Positions 6,513-12,418 of a stretch of DNA of 12,418 nt are shown piece by piece (position 1 is the first letter of the stretch; every line of letters starts with the position of its first letter). Below the pieces are notes generated by a model. The model was not told the origin of the DNA. It worked only from the letters and a program-made list of their open reading frames with translations, and made no database searches. This DNA is from Candidatus Saccharimonadia bacterium. Its GTDB lineage: Bacteria; Patescibacteriota; Saccharimonadia; Saccharimonadales; 2-12-FULL-41-12. The stretch spans positions 1 through 12,418 of the forward strand of contig JALQXV010000084.1 of NCBI GenBank assembly GCA_023263015.1, read 5' to 3'. Both the position numbers and the translations under genes were made by a program.

Positions 6513-6863
6513 ATGACACTCGATGAATACCAAAGACAGGCTGCACAGACTGATGTCTTTGCTCATGACGGCGTGACGCCGCGTATTACCGATGCTGCAT
6601 ATGTAGATAAATTACTTGGTTTGGTTGGAGAATCTGGCGAAGTAGCCGAAAAGTATAAAAAAATTTTGCGTAATAATGATGGTGCAATCAGCGAACACGA
6701 TCGAATCGAGATTACTAAAGAGCTCGGTGATGTTATGTGGCACATTGCGCTGATTGCTCGCTATTTGGATACAAGCCTTGAGGATGTTGCGCAGGCCAAC
6801 CTAGCAAAAATTAAAGATCGAACGGCTCGTGACACGATTAGATCTAGCGGCGACGAACGTTAA
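6513..6863 (+). CDS. MazG-like nucleotide pyrophosphohydrolase
   Basis: This all-alpha NTP pyrophosphatase of 116 residues would cleave (d)NTPs to (d)NMP and pyrophosphate in the cytoplasm. It shows the MazG metal signature ExxE ... ExxD: GLVGESGEVAEKYKK with Glu40 and Glu43, then ITKELGDVMWHIA with Glu70 and Asp73. The single-domain length fits the short MazG-like and dUTPase-like relatives rather than the two-domain E. coli MazG. The exact substrate cannot be read from sequence. The start is the ATG at 6513, nine bases after AAAGGA (6498-6503); a TTG directly before it is also in frame. The gene lies 40 bases upstream of an HD phosphohydrolase on the same strand, a sensible partner for dNMP removal. 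Confidence 0.9.
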   Translation: MTLDEYQRQAAQTDVFAHDGVTPRITDAAYVDKLLGLVGESGEVAEKYKKILRNNDGAISEHDRIEITKELGDVMWHIALIARYLDTSLEDVAQANLAKIKDRTARDTIRSSGDER

Positions 6864-6868
6864 TAACT

Positions 6869-6897
6869 TATAATTTAAAGAGACTAATCCTAGGGAG
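6869..6897 (+). promoter_or_regulatory. Consensus -10 and ribosome binding site for the HD-domain gene
   Basis: TATAAT (6869-6874) sits just after the MazG-like stop codon, with a start point expected near 6881. GGGAG (6893-6897) is 6 bases before the ATG at 6904. The -35 region is unconvincing. The HD gene can therefore be transcribed both from here and by read-through from the MazG-like gene. Confidence 0.5.
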
Positions 6898-6903
6898 ACC
6901 CGA

Positions 6904-7512
6904 ATGAGCGACAAGCCACAGGCGAATGATGTTAATTTTTTATTTGAAATAGGTTCTATTCGTTACCTAGACCGTATGTGGCGCAGATTCTATAATAAAG
7001 ATTTTGCGAACCTTGCCGAGCACCACTTTAGAGTATTTTGGATTGCTATGGTAATTGCGAGGAATGAGGGTGACGTAGATACTGGCAAGATTGCTCAGAT
7101 GGCGCTACTTCATGATATTGCCGAGAGTCGGGCAGGTGACGTTGATTACTTGTCACGACAATACGTTATACGCAATGAAGAATTAGGTATTAAAGATATG
7201 TTAAGTGGCACCAGTCTCGAACAGGAATTTTATGATCTGTGGCAAGAGTACGAAGAACGACAGTCGATCGAATCAAAAATCGTAAAGGACGCCGATAATC
7301 TTGATGTTGATCTAGAGCTGGCCGAACAGGCAGCACAAGGGAAAACGATTAGTAATGAATGGTCGGATTTACGCAGTCAAAACGTGCGTTCTAAACTGTT
7401 CACTGAAACAGCTAAGCAACTATTTGACCAGATCAGAGCAGCAAATCCGCATGACTGGCACCTGAACGGTCGTAATCGTCATAACGATGGTGACTGGAAG
7501 CCGTCAAAATAG
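6904..7512 (+). CDS. HD-domain phosphohydrolase, YfbR/HDDC2-like (probable 5'-deoxynucleotidase)
   Basis: This 202-residue metal-dependent phosphohydrolase of the HD superfamily is cytoplasmic. The metal ligands are visible: His40 in NLAEHHFRV, the His70-Asp71 pair in ALLHDIAESRAGDV, and Asp131 in KDADNLDVDLELA. The surrounding pattern (AEHxxRV, LLHDIxE..xGDV, KDADxLD) is that of YfbR/HDDC2 5'-nucleotidases, which remove phosphate from deoxynucleoside monophosphates. This is recalled from family features. The length is close to the usual 190-200 residues, and the basic tail (NGRNRHNDGDWKPSK) looks lineage-specific. GGGAG 6 bases upstream fixes the start. Its neighbour makes dNMPs from dNTPs, so the pair may clear deoxynucleotides. 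The stop lies one base from the stop of the opposite-strand murC, with no terminator between. Confidence 0.88.
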   Translation: MSDKPQANDVNFLFEIGSIRYLDRMWRRFYNKDFANLAEHHFRVFWIAMVIARNEGDVDTGKIAQMALLHDIAESRAGDVDYLSRQYVIRNEELGIKDMLSGTSLEQEFYDLWQEYEERQSIESKIVKDADNLDVDLELAEQAAQGKTISNEWSDLRSQNVRSKLFTETAKQLFDQIRAANPHDWHLNGRNRHNDGDWKPSK

Positions 7513-7513
7513 T

Positions 7514-8791
7514 TTAAAATTCGTGGCGTAGCCATTCGTCTAAGCTGTGACCACCGCCACCACTCATGCAAACAACCAAATCGCCTGCGGCTAAGTGTGC
7601 AGATATATTCTGCTTCAAGTTCTTGTCTAGTTCGGCGGGTTCGGCAATATTGGAATTATGCATTTTAGCTATCAAATCAGATGGGCTCAAAATTGCTTGG
7701 GCGGGATCCTCGCGTGCGAGGTAACTAGGGACCCAATAGAGCTTTTTAACACCCTTGAATAGATCCGCATAATCATCTTGAATATAGTGCTGGCGTCGGT
7801 TTGTTAATGGTTCGTAAACAACTACCACATTTTTGGAAAGTTCTTGTGCCAGTTGCAGACAGCCCTCAATTTTAGGGACAGTATGAGCGTAGTCTGTATA
7901 CAATCCATCAGCTAGCTTTTCGAATCGTCGACTAAGCCCTGGGAACGATTCCATTTTCTTAATTAAGGTTTCAACGGTTTCGTTAGTGAGTTCATGGAGG
8001 CATTGGATCACTTGCCATGCATCTTGGCGATTTACTCGACCGGGCAGGTCAATTGTGTCAATCGCAGCATTTTCTTCGAACAGTAAAGTATAGTTCTCGG
8101 CCACGCTGAGGGCATTTTTAGCTGCGTCGCTCTCCCAGCCGATAATGTGACTAGATTGATCTAAAAACTGCCTGAAGGCCGCCTGATAGTCGCTACGAGT
8201 AGGAAATATTTCATGGTGGTCGTAGTCAATACCGGTAATAAGGCTAATGTGCGGGTGAAACGCCAAAAAATTACGGTCAAACTCATCACATTCGTACACA
8301 AAATACTCACTTTTAGTGTCAAAGTCGCCCATGTCTCCAAAGGGTATTTTGGCGCCCACTGAGTAACTAACAGGGATGCCTAGTTGTTTAAAAAGCCAAA
8401 TTGCCATTGCGGTCGTAGTAGTTTTACCGTGAGTTCCAGCAACGGCAATTAGCTTGTTGCCAGTTTCGTTCAAAATCTTATTAAGCAACTCATCGCGTTT
8501 ACTGAGTTTTATCTCGTTTTCACGAGCATAAACGAGCTCGGGGTGGTTTGGGTTTTCAATCGCAACAGCAGAAGAATATACTAACCAGTCAATTGGCTGT
8601 CGGGTATTTTCTTTTTCTATCTGTTCCGCAGTTTGCCCAATCGAGATATCACGGATACCGTGTTTGCGCAGGTATTCAATGTATTGGGACTCCTGTTTGT
8701 CGGATCCAGAGACGGTGTAGCCGGCTTGGTGGGCAATTAGTGCAAGCGGGCCAATCGCAGTGCCGCCAATACCAGAGAAATGTATCTTCAT
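7514..8791 (-). CDS. murC: UDP-N-acetylmuramate--L-alanine ligase (MurC-type Mur ligase)
   Basis: This cytoplasmic Mur ligase of 425 residues is expected to add L-alanine to UDP-MurNAc with ATP, the first step of the peptidoglycan stem peptide. The N-terminal Rossmann domain opens with HFSGIGGTAIGPLA and SGSDK, typical of MurC/Mpl. The ATP loop is GTHGKTTTT (119-127), followed by YECDE (166-170), DYDHHE (189-194), GLSRRFE (285-291) and a C-terminal domain starting with DYAHT (300-304). MurC usually has 'DYGHHP' and Mpl 'DFAHHP' here; DYAHT is more like MurE, so the amino-acid specificity is slightly uncertain. Mpl is the main alternative. The protein is somewhat shorter than common MurC (about 440-490). 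It stands alone on the - strand, not in a division/cell-wall cluster, with a probable leaderless promoter. Confidence 0.87.
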   Translation of the reverse strand: MKIHFSGIGGTAIGPLALIAHQAGYTVSGSDKQESQYIEYLRKHGIRDISIGQTAEQIEKENTRQPIDWLVYSSAVAIENPNHPELVYARENEIKLSKRDELLNKILNETGNKLIAVAGTHGKTTTTAMAIWLFKQLGIPVSYSVGAKIPFGDMGDFDTKSEYFVYECDEFDRNFLAFHPHISLITGIDYDHHEIFPTRSDYQAAFRQFLDQSSHIIGWESDAAKNALSVAENYTLLFEENAAIDTIDLPGRVNRQDAWQVIQCLHELTNETVETLIKKMESFPGLSRRFEKLADGLYTDYAHTVPKIEGCLQLAQELSKNVVVVYEPLTNRRQHYIQDDYADLFKGVKKLYWVPSYLAREDPAQAILSPSDLIAKMHNSNIAEPAELDKNLKQNISAHLAAGDLVVCMSGGGGHSLDEWLRHEF

Positions 8792-8799
8792 TACACTTA

Positions 8800-8805
8800 A
8801 GCATA
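8800..8805 (-). promoter_or_regulatory. -10 element for murC (TATGCT), probable leaderless start
   Basis: On the - strand TATGCT reads from 8805 to 8800. The predicted start point (about 8793) falls two or three bases before the murC ATG at 8791. No Shine-Dalgarno can fit. A weak TTGCAG lies 18 bases upstream (8829-8824). Confidence 0.45.
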
Positions 8806-8816
8806 GCGAATTTTAG

Positions 8817-8825
8817 TGTTATACT
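8817..8825 (+). promoter_or_regulatory. Extended -10 promoter for the MFS gene (TGTTATACT)
   Basis: TATACT (8820-8825) preceded by TGT forms an extended -10. The start point is expected near 8832, with an A-rich leader of about 20 bases and no Shine-Dalgarno before the ATG at 8852. The weak murC -35 (8824-8829) overlaps this element, so the two divergent promoters share DNA. Confidence 0.5.
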
Positions 8826-8851
8826 GCAATTAAACCTAAAAAAATAAAAAT

Positions 8852-10057
8852 ATGCTTAAAAAATTCCTTAGTCGATTTATCCGGCGCAATCACCATTGGC
8901 GTGATATTGGCTTTGATGAGCTCACCGAGCTCTATACCAGCATGATGTTCCGAAGTCTTGCCATGAGCTTGGTGGGTATTTTTATTCCTGTTTACTTGTA
9001 CCAACTAGGGCATGAAATATGGGAAATTCTATTTTTCTACTCGATTGTTTTTATGACACAGCTTTTTGGAACGGTAACGGCTGCATTTGTAATTGCTAAA
9101 ATTGGCCCCAAGCACACTATCCTGCTAAGTTTCATCGCACAGTCTTTTAGTATGGTCGGTCTTATCGCACTTAATTCTAAGGAATTTCCTCTTTTCCCAA
9201 TTGCGATGTGTATCGGTATTGCCAACAGTTTCTTCTTTACGGCTTTCCACGTAGATTTTTCTAAAATTAAACACAATACGCATGGTGGCAATGAAGTTGG
9301 TTGGATTTACATTATGCAAAAAGTAGGAGCGGTAATTGGCCCAATTGTTGGCGGTATTGTCGCTTATCTATTTGGGTCTCAATTTATATTTATTGCAGCG
9401 CTAGTACTGCTATTTGTCGGGGTTATACCGCTGATGCTAACCAGTGAGCCTACAAAGCTTGGGCAAAAACTACACTGGAATATTAATCTAGGGAAAATTA
9501 AGCACGATTTACTCTCTTCGGCTGCACTTAACCTTGAAAATACGATTAGCGTAATGGTTTGGCCTATGTTTGTGGGCATAATGATTTTTACAGAGAATCC
9601 ATACATACAGCTTGGTAGTGTAGTTTCAGTTTCGATCTTAGCCTCGATCTTTGTTGCCCGCGGTATTGGTAAGTTTGTAGACAATCGTAAAGGCCGGACC
9701 TTGCTCCGCTTTAGCCTGATTTCTAATGCGGTATTACATCTGTTCAGGCCATTCTTAAATGGTTTTCCGTCTGTTCTTGCAATGAATATCGTTAATGAAG
9801 GAGTAACGCTAGGGTATACAATTCCATACATGAAGGGTATGTATAACGCAGCCGACGAACATCCTGGCTATAGGATCGTATACATCGCCGCCATGGAATT
9901 TGCGGGCAGTTTTTCAAGAATGATCTTCTATACCATTGCAACCGTGTGCGCAATTACGCTCAGCAGCGGACTACCGCTCTTTATAGGAATATTTATTGTT
10001 GCGGCACTCGCGTCACTAGCAGTAATGGGGGAGCGCTTCAGTGCGCTTAAGCAGTAA
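8852..10057 (+). CDS. MFS-type transporter
   Basis: This 401-residue polytopic inner-membrane protein has about twelve predicted helices, consistent with the Major Facilitator Superfamily. A short basic N-terminal tail (MLKKFLSRFIRRNHH) precedes helix 1. A degenerate motif A is seen in the loop after helix 2 (AKIGPKHTILL). Its pseudo-symmetric counterpart lies in the second half (GKFVDNRKGRTLLRFS). GPIVGGIVAYLFG in the middle of the first half is Gly-rich, as in helix 5 of exporters. The substrate cannot be inferred. There is no Shine-Dalgarno; translation probably starts on a short A-rich leader. The stop codon overlaps the ATG of the following membrane protein by one base, which implies joint expression. 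Confidence 0.87.
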   Translation: MLKKFLSRFIRRNHHWRDIGFDELTELYTSMMFRSLAMSLVGIFIPVYLYQLGHEIWEILFFYSIVFMTQLFGTVTAAFVIAKIGPKHTILLSFIAQSFSMVGLIALNSKEFPLFPIAMCIGIANSFFFTAFHVDFSKIKHNTHGGNEVGWIYIMQKVGAVIGPIVGGIVAYLFGSQFIFIAALVLLFVGVIPLMLTSEPTKLGQKLHWNINLGKIKHDLLSSAALNLENTISVMVWPMFVGIMIFTENPYIQLGSVVSVSILASIFVARGIGKFVDNRKGRTLLRFSLISNAVLHLFRPFLNGFPSVLAMNIVNEGVTLGYTIPYMKGMYNAADEHPGYRIVYIAAMEFAGSFSRMIFYTIATVCAITLSSGLPLFIGIFIVAALASLAVMGERFSALKQ

Positions 10058-10668
10058 TGAATATTCGTGCGCTTCATCACTTGCACCACAAACTAGTATT
10101 CCTTAAGGCGTGGTACTTTTTGGTGCCAGTAGTTGTCTTTGGAATAATTGCAGTTGACGGGCTGCGGTCAAACTACTCAAAGATGACAGAACTTCGTCAA
10201 GCAGTGTATGTTGCTGATGAAAAGAACGGTGATGTTGAAGCGGCGCTTACTGACCTTCGTAAACACGTGCTCGGCCATATGAATACCAATCTTTCCAGTG
10301 GAGATAATGCAATTAAGCCACCGATCCAGTTAAAGTATCGTTATGAGCGGTTAGTTGCCGTGGAGTCAGAGAAGGTTAAGGCTCAAAATGCCCAGATTAC
10401 TGCCCAAGCCGAACAACAATGTGCTGCTCAATTTCCGGCTGGCGGGTTTAACTCTGCTAGGGTTTCGTGCATCCAAGAGTTTGTGCGTGTACGAGCTGCT
10501 AAAGAACAACCAATTCAGGATAGCCTTTATAAGTTTGATTTTGTGTCACCAAAATGGTCACCAGATGTAGCTGGAATTAGTATTGTGCTAACCATTATTT
10601 TCTCACTACTTTTTATCGGTCGTGTTGCAATTGAGTTATATATGCGACGCCGATTTTCACATAACTAA
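10057..10668 (+). CDS. Two-helix membrane protein with extracytoplasmic helical domain, coupled to the MFS gene
   Basis: This 203-residue protein has no recognised family. One helix (about 20-36, YFLVPVVVFGIIAVDGL) is near the N-terminus and one (about 173-194, GISIVLTIIFSLLFIGRVAIEL) near the C-terminus, each with basic residues on its outer end (HHLHHK; YMRRRF). Both ends should therefore be cytoplasmic, with about 135 residues outside. The outside part is charged and mostly helical (MTELRQAVYVADEKNGDVEA; ERLVAVESEKVKAQNAQITA), perhaps a coiled coil. It holds two cysteines (122 and 138) that could pair. The ATG overlaps the MFS stop (TAATG) and there is no ribosome binding site nearby, so translation is coupled. 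An accessory role for the transporter is inference. A terminator follows at once. Confidence 0.78.
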   Translation: MNIRALHHLHHKLVFLKAWYFLVPVVVFGIIAVDGLRSNYSKMTELRQAVYVADEKNGDVEAALTDLRKHVLGHMNTNLSSGDNAIKPPIQLKYRYERLVAVESEKVKAQNAQITAQAEQQCAAQFPAGGFNSARVSCIQEFVRVRAAKEQPIQDSLYKFDFVSPKWSPDVAGISIVLTIIFSLLFIGRVAIELYMRRRFSHN

Positions 10669-10691
10669 AAACCCCGCTCTAGGCGGGGTTT
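10669..10691. terminator. Bidirectional intrinsic terminator
   Basis: A 9-bp stem AAACCCCGC / GCGGGGTTT has a 5-base loop (TCTAG). The - strand reads GC-stem followed by TTTTTA, a good T-run for ending the - strand gene at 10716. The + strand ends in TTTAGCTCTT, weaker but workable for the MFS operon. It lies between two convergent genes only 47 bases apart. Confidence 0.85.
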
Positions 10692-10715
10692 AGCTCTTAG
10701 GTTTAAGAGAGTGAA

Positions 10716-11411
10716 CTAACGACGATTTGTTGTGCTAGGTGTCGTATTGTTCGTGTTGGCAGCTGGAGCAGTTCCAGTGTTGCCGGTACCAGTGTTAGTG
10801 GCAGGGGTGGTTGAGTTACCAGTGTTGGTTGTCGTGTTAGCAGCACCGCTGTTGTTATTGTTGCTCTGTGCTTGTTCACACTTTTGACCATCTGGATTTG
10901 TCTTTACATATTCTGCAACTGCCTTAGCAACCTGACCATCATCCTTTAGGTTCTCCCAGAAGATGACTTGTTCACGGTTGATAACCATTTCGTCTTGTGG
11001 TCCGTGGAGCTCACAACCAAGCTTAACCAATGAAATGTCGTTTGAGGCATTTTGCTGTTGGTCTGGCTGAACTTGTTGGTTCACACGTAGGTAATAGATG
11101 TTGCTCATGCTGAGGTAATCACTATTCAATGCACCAACTTTACCGAAGTAAACTTGACCACCGTTTAGGAAGACAGCTTGGAACTTACCTTTATCAACGT
11201 AGTCTTGTTCTTTTTTAGTAAAGAACATAGAAGCTACGACTGCTACTACTAAAATTACGATTAACGCTAAGAATCCAACTTGAGCAATACGAACCAGCTT
11301 TGCATTATCTTTTAGCTTTTTGCCGGTATTTTTATTGTGTGGTGCTCCACCTGTTGCAGGGCTTGGCGCATTTTGCTGAACTGGGCGTTCGCCGCGATTC
11401 ATAAAATCCAT
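10716..11411 (-). CDS. CPR-type 'NGQVYFGK' single-pass membrane protein with Asn/Thr-rich tail
   Basis: This protein has 231 residues from the ATG at 11411. The start is chosen because AGGTGG (11425-11420) lies 8 bases upstream; the GTG at 11423 would add four residues but has no ribosome binding site. A Pro/Gly/Asn-rich, basic cytoplasmic tail leads to one helix (about 42-64). The outer domain follows (FQAVFLNGGQVYFGKVGALN ... IYYLRVNQQ ... LVKLGCELHGPQDEMVINREQVIFWENLKDDGQVAKAV). I recall this domain as very common in CPR genomes, always uncharacterised. Two outer cysteines (133 and 178) could pair. The last 45 or so residues are low-complexity Asn/Thr/Gly/Pro with no sorting signal, possibly a wall-spanning or glycosylated stalk. 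The gene ends with TAG just before a good terminator. Confidence 0.85.
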   Translation of the reverse strand: MDFMNRGERPVQQNAPSPATGGAPHNKNTGKKLKDNAKLVRIAQVGFLALIVILVVAVVASMFFTKKEQDYVDKGKFQAVFLNGGQVYFGKVGALNSDYLSMSNIYYLRVNQQVQPDQQQNASNDISLVKLGCELHGPQDEMVINREQVIFWENLKDDGQVAKAVAEYVKTNPDGQKCEQAQSNNNNSGAANTTTNTGNSTTPATNTGTGNTGTAPAANTNNTTPSTTNRR

Positions 11412-11449
11412 TAACTCTTCCACCTTTGTTAGTTTTAGTTACAGGTTTC

Positions 11450-11478
11450 AGTGTAACATAACCGTGATGGCGTGCAAA
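11450..11478 (-). promoter_or_regulatory. Putative promoter for the NGQVYFGK gene
   Basis: Read on the - strand, TTTGCA (11478-11473), a 17-base spacer and TACACT (11455-11450) form a promoter, with TGT just before the -10. The predicted start is near 11443, giving a leader of about 32 bases to the ATG at 11411 that contains the AGGTGG site. Confidence 0.5.
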
Positions 11479-11517
11479 TACAATAAGCACTAGTTGTTTA
11501 ATAAGTGGATAACAGGG

Positions 11518-11547
11518 TTGACAAGAGAAAAGCCTTAAGAGTATCGT
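11518..11547 (+). promoter_or_regulatory. Promoter for the 65-residue protein gene
   Basis: A perfect -35 TTGACA (11518-11523) and TATCGT (11542-11547) are 18 bases apart. The start point should be near 11554, with a leader of about 34 bases. This is the only consensus -35 I found in the window. With the ribosome binding site and terminator it suggests high expression. Confidence 0.65.
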
Positions 11548-11587
11548 AGGGGTACCATCAGTTAATAACAGAGGGAGATGTATAACA

Positions 11588-11785
11588 ATGGCTTACAAGC
11601 ACACTAATAGCAAGGGCGTAACTTACTACCTGAACTCAAAGAACGTTGTCTTGCGCGGTGGCAAGGAACAGACTATTTACTACTTCAGTAAAGATGAACG
11701 CAAGGATACTGGCGTTGAACTTCCTGACGGTAAAGTAGTTAACGAAAACCCACGCAACGGTTTCCTTACCCTTAAAAGCAAATAA
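11588..11785 (+). CDS. Small conserved CPR protein, 65 residues
   Basis: This small basic soluble protein has no signal or membrane helix. The sequence has NSKGVTYYLN, VLRGGKEQTIYYFSKDER, a turn LPDGKVV and the ending NPRNGFLTLKSK. I recall close relatives with the same YYLN / LRGG / IYYFSKDER / ENPRNGF pattern throughout Saccharibacteria and other CPR groups, with no assigned function; this is recall only. The alternating short beta-strand pattern and many Lys/Arg residues would fit a small nucleic-acid- or ribosome-binding fold, but no residue proves it. GGGAG (11573-11577) lies 10 bases before the ATG. With its own consensus -35, a leader and a strong hairpin after the stop, it is a stand-alone and probably abundant product. 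Confidence 0.88.
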   Translation: MAYKHTNSKGVTYYLNSKNVVLRGGKEQTIYYFSKDERKDTGVELPDGKVVNENPRNGFLTLKSK

Positions 11786-11804
11786 GTAAATCAAAATCAT
11801 TTAG

Positions 11805-11837
11805 AAACACCCAGCGCTTAAAAAAGCCTGGGTGTTT
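11805..11837 (+). terminator. Intrinsic terminator after the 65-residue protein gene
   Basis: A 10-bp stem AAACACCCAG / CTGGGTGTTT encloses a 13-base loop that can itself pair GCTT with AAGC. The 3' side ends in TTT followed by CGCTATTAT, so the T-run is short. Its place 19 bases after the stop codon and the stem's quality support a terminator. Confidence 0.75.
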
Positions 11838-11840
11838 CGC

Positions 11841-11846
11841 TATTAT
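11841..11846 (+). promoter_or_regulatory. Possible -10 for the ABC ATPase gene (TATTAT)
   Basis: TATTAT follows the terminator stem by a few bases, with a start point expected near 11853. It precedes GGAGG at 11863-11867. The matching -35 position falls within the hairpin loop and is not convincing. Confidence 0.3.
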
Positions 11847-11875
11847 ATGTAGGTAGTAACGTGGAGGACATGATT

Positions 11876-12418
11876 TTGGCAAGACAGACAGCAGACGTGA
11901 TTGTATCGGTTACTGATCTTACAAAGCGTTATGGTGAAAAAACCACCGTAAAAGGCATCAGCTTTGATGTGAAGCGTGGCGAGATCTTTGGGATTTTAGG
12001 GCCAAACGGCGCCGGCAAGACAACTACGCTTGAAATGATCGAAGCATTACGCCCGATCGACAGCGGTGAAGCGATCCTAGACGGACACGATGTAACCAAA
12101 TCGCCGAGTACCGTAAAGTCATTGATTGGGGTGCAGCCTCAAACACCTTCTTTTGAAGAGAAGACCAAGCTAACCGAAATTATTGAATTCTTTTCATCTA
12201 CCTACGGTGAAAAAGTCGACCCAAAGAAATTCCTGAAAGACGTTCAACTACTCGATAAAGCCGACAGCTATGTTGAGCAACTTTCTGGTGGTCAGCGACA
12301 ACGCTTTAGTATTGCTGCTGCGTTGGTGCACGGTCCTAAAGTCTTCTTCCTAGACGAACCGACTACTGGTTTAGACCCACAGGCACGTCGCAATTTATGG
12401 GACTTGATCCGCGAAGTG
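11876..12418 (+). CDS. ABC transporter ATP-binding protein, ABC-2/CcmA type (3' end outside window)
   Basis: This is the N-terminal 181 residues of an ABC ATPase that would power a membrane exporter, whose permease is probably just downstream. Visible motifs are Walker A GPNGAGKTT (42-50), the Q-loop around GVQPQTPSF (85-93), the signature LSGGQ (136-140), Walker B VFFLDE (156-161) and the D-loop GLDP. The wording 'ILGPNGAGKTTTLEMIEAL' and 'EPTTGLDPQARRNLWDLI' is typical of the DrrA/CcmA/NatA drug- and ABC-2-type exporters. For the start, GGAGG (11863-11867) is 8 bases before the TTG at 11876, but only 2 bases before the ATG at 11870. The TTG is therefore the better initiation site, although automated tools may choose the ATG or a GTG at 11861. 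All three are in frame. The frame is still open at the window end. Confidence 0.93.
   Translation, partial: MARQTADVIVSVTDLTKRYGEKTTVKGISFDVKRGEIFGILGPNGAGKTTTLEMIEALRPIDSGEAILDGHDVTKSPSTVKSLIGVQPQTPSFEEKTKLTEIIEFFSSTYGEKVDPKKFLKDVQLLDKADSYVEQLSGGQRQRFSIAAALVHGPKVFFLDEPTTGLDPQARRNLWDLIREV

Noticed and set aside
11861..11872. ATG at 11870 or GTG at 11861 as the ABC ATPase start
   Set aside because: GGAGG is only two bases from the ATG and lies within the codons after the GTG, whereas the TTG at 11876 has an ideal 8-base spacing.
1..12418. UGA recoded as glycine, as in Gracilibacteria/Absconditabacteria
   Set aside because: All genes give complete, family-length proteins under the standard code, and no in-frame TGA needs to be read through. 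The absence of TGA as a stop is kept as a separate observation.
1..12418. Mobile element, phage, CRISPR array, toxin-antitoxin or defence island
   Set aside because: No transposase, integrase, terminal inverted repeats, regular spacers or toxin-like pair is seen. Gene content is core metabolism and envelope.

Overview
The window looks like chromosomal DNA from a Patescibacteria/CPR bacterium, most likely Candidatus Saccharibacteria (TM7). The reasons are gene content and style rather than any single marker. There is a dense mix of housekeeping genes and single-pass membrane proteins of unknown function. Two small proteins look like families I remember from CPR genomes: the 'NGQVYFGK' membrane protein and the 65-residue 'NPRNGF' protein. 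Ribosome binding sites are weak or absent, with promoters placed almost on top of start codons. The bacterial-type aspartyl-tRNA synthetase and MurC rule out an archaeon. The assignment rests on recall and was not searched.

Layout. Positions 1-1161 hold the 3' part of aspS. Positions 1210-5586 carry five genes on the + strand: a signal-anchored DUF3558-like protein, a 778-residue membrane protein with a disordered acidic cytoplasmic half and a predicted extracellular beta-propeller, a two-helix miniprotein directly abutting it, a MutY/EndoIII-type DNA glycosylase of unusual composition, and a tail-anchored 108-residue protein. An MscS-type channel (5570-6460, - strand) ends inside the last of these. 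It is divergent from a MazG-like pyrophosphohydrolase and an HD-domain phosphohydrolase (6513-7512), which together resemble a nucleotide-clearing pair. MurC (7514-8791, - strand) is divergent from an MFS transporter (8852-10057), and a two-helix protein overlaps the transporter's stop codon. A bidirectional terminator separates these from the 'NGQVYFGK' gene (- strand), which is divergent from the 65-residue protein gene. The window closes with the start of an ABC-2/CcmA-type ATPase.

How the genes may work together. Much of the window concerns the cell envelope: MurC for peptidoglycan precursors, MscS for osmotic release, MFS and ABC transport, and five single- or double-pass membrane proteins of unknown role. 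A smaller part concerns nucleotides and DNA: the glycosylase, MazG and HD enzymes. I see no mobile element, phage, CRISPR, RNA gene or defence system. The region reads as core chromosome with several lineage-specific genes. Its most unusual points are the glycosylase's active site, the complete absence of TGA stop codons, and compact overlapping promoters. No stretch longer than 300 bases lacks a gene.
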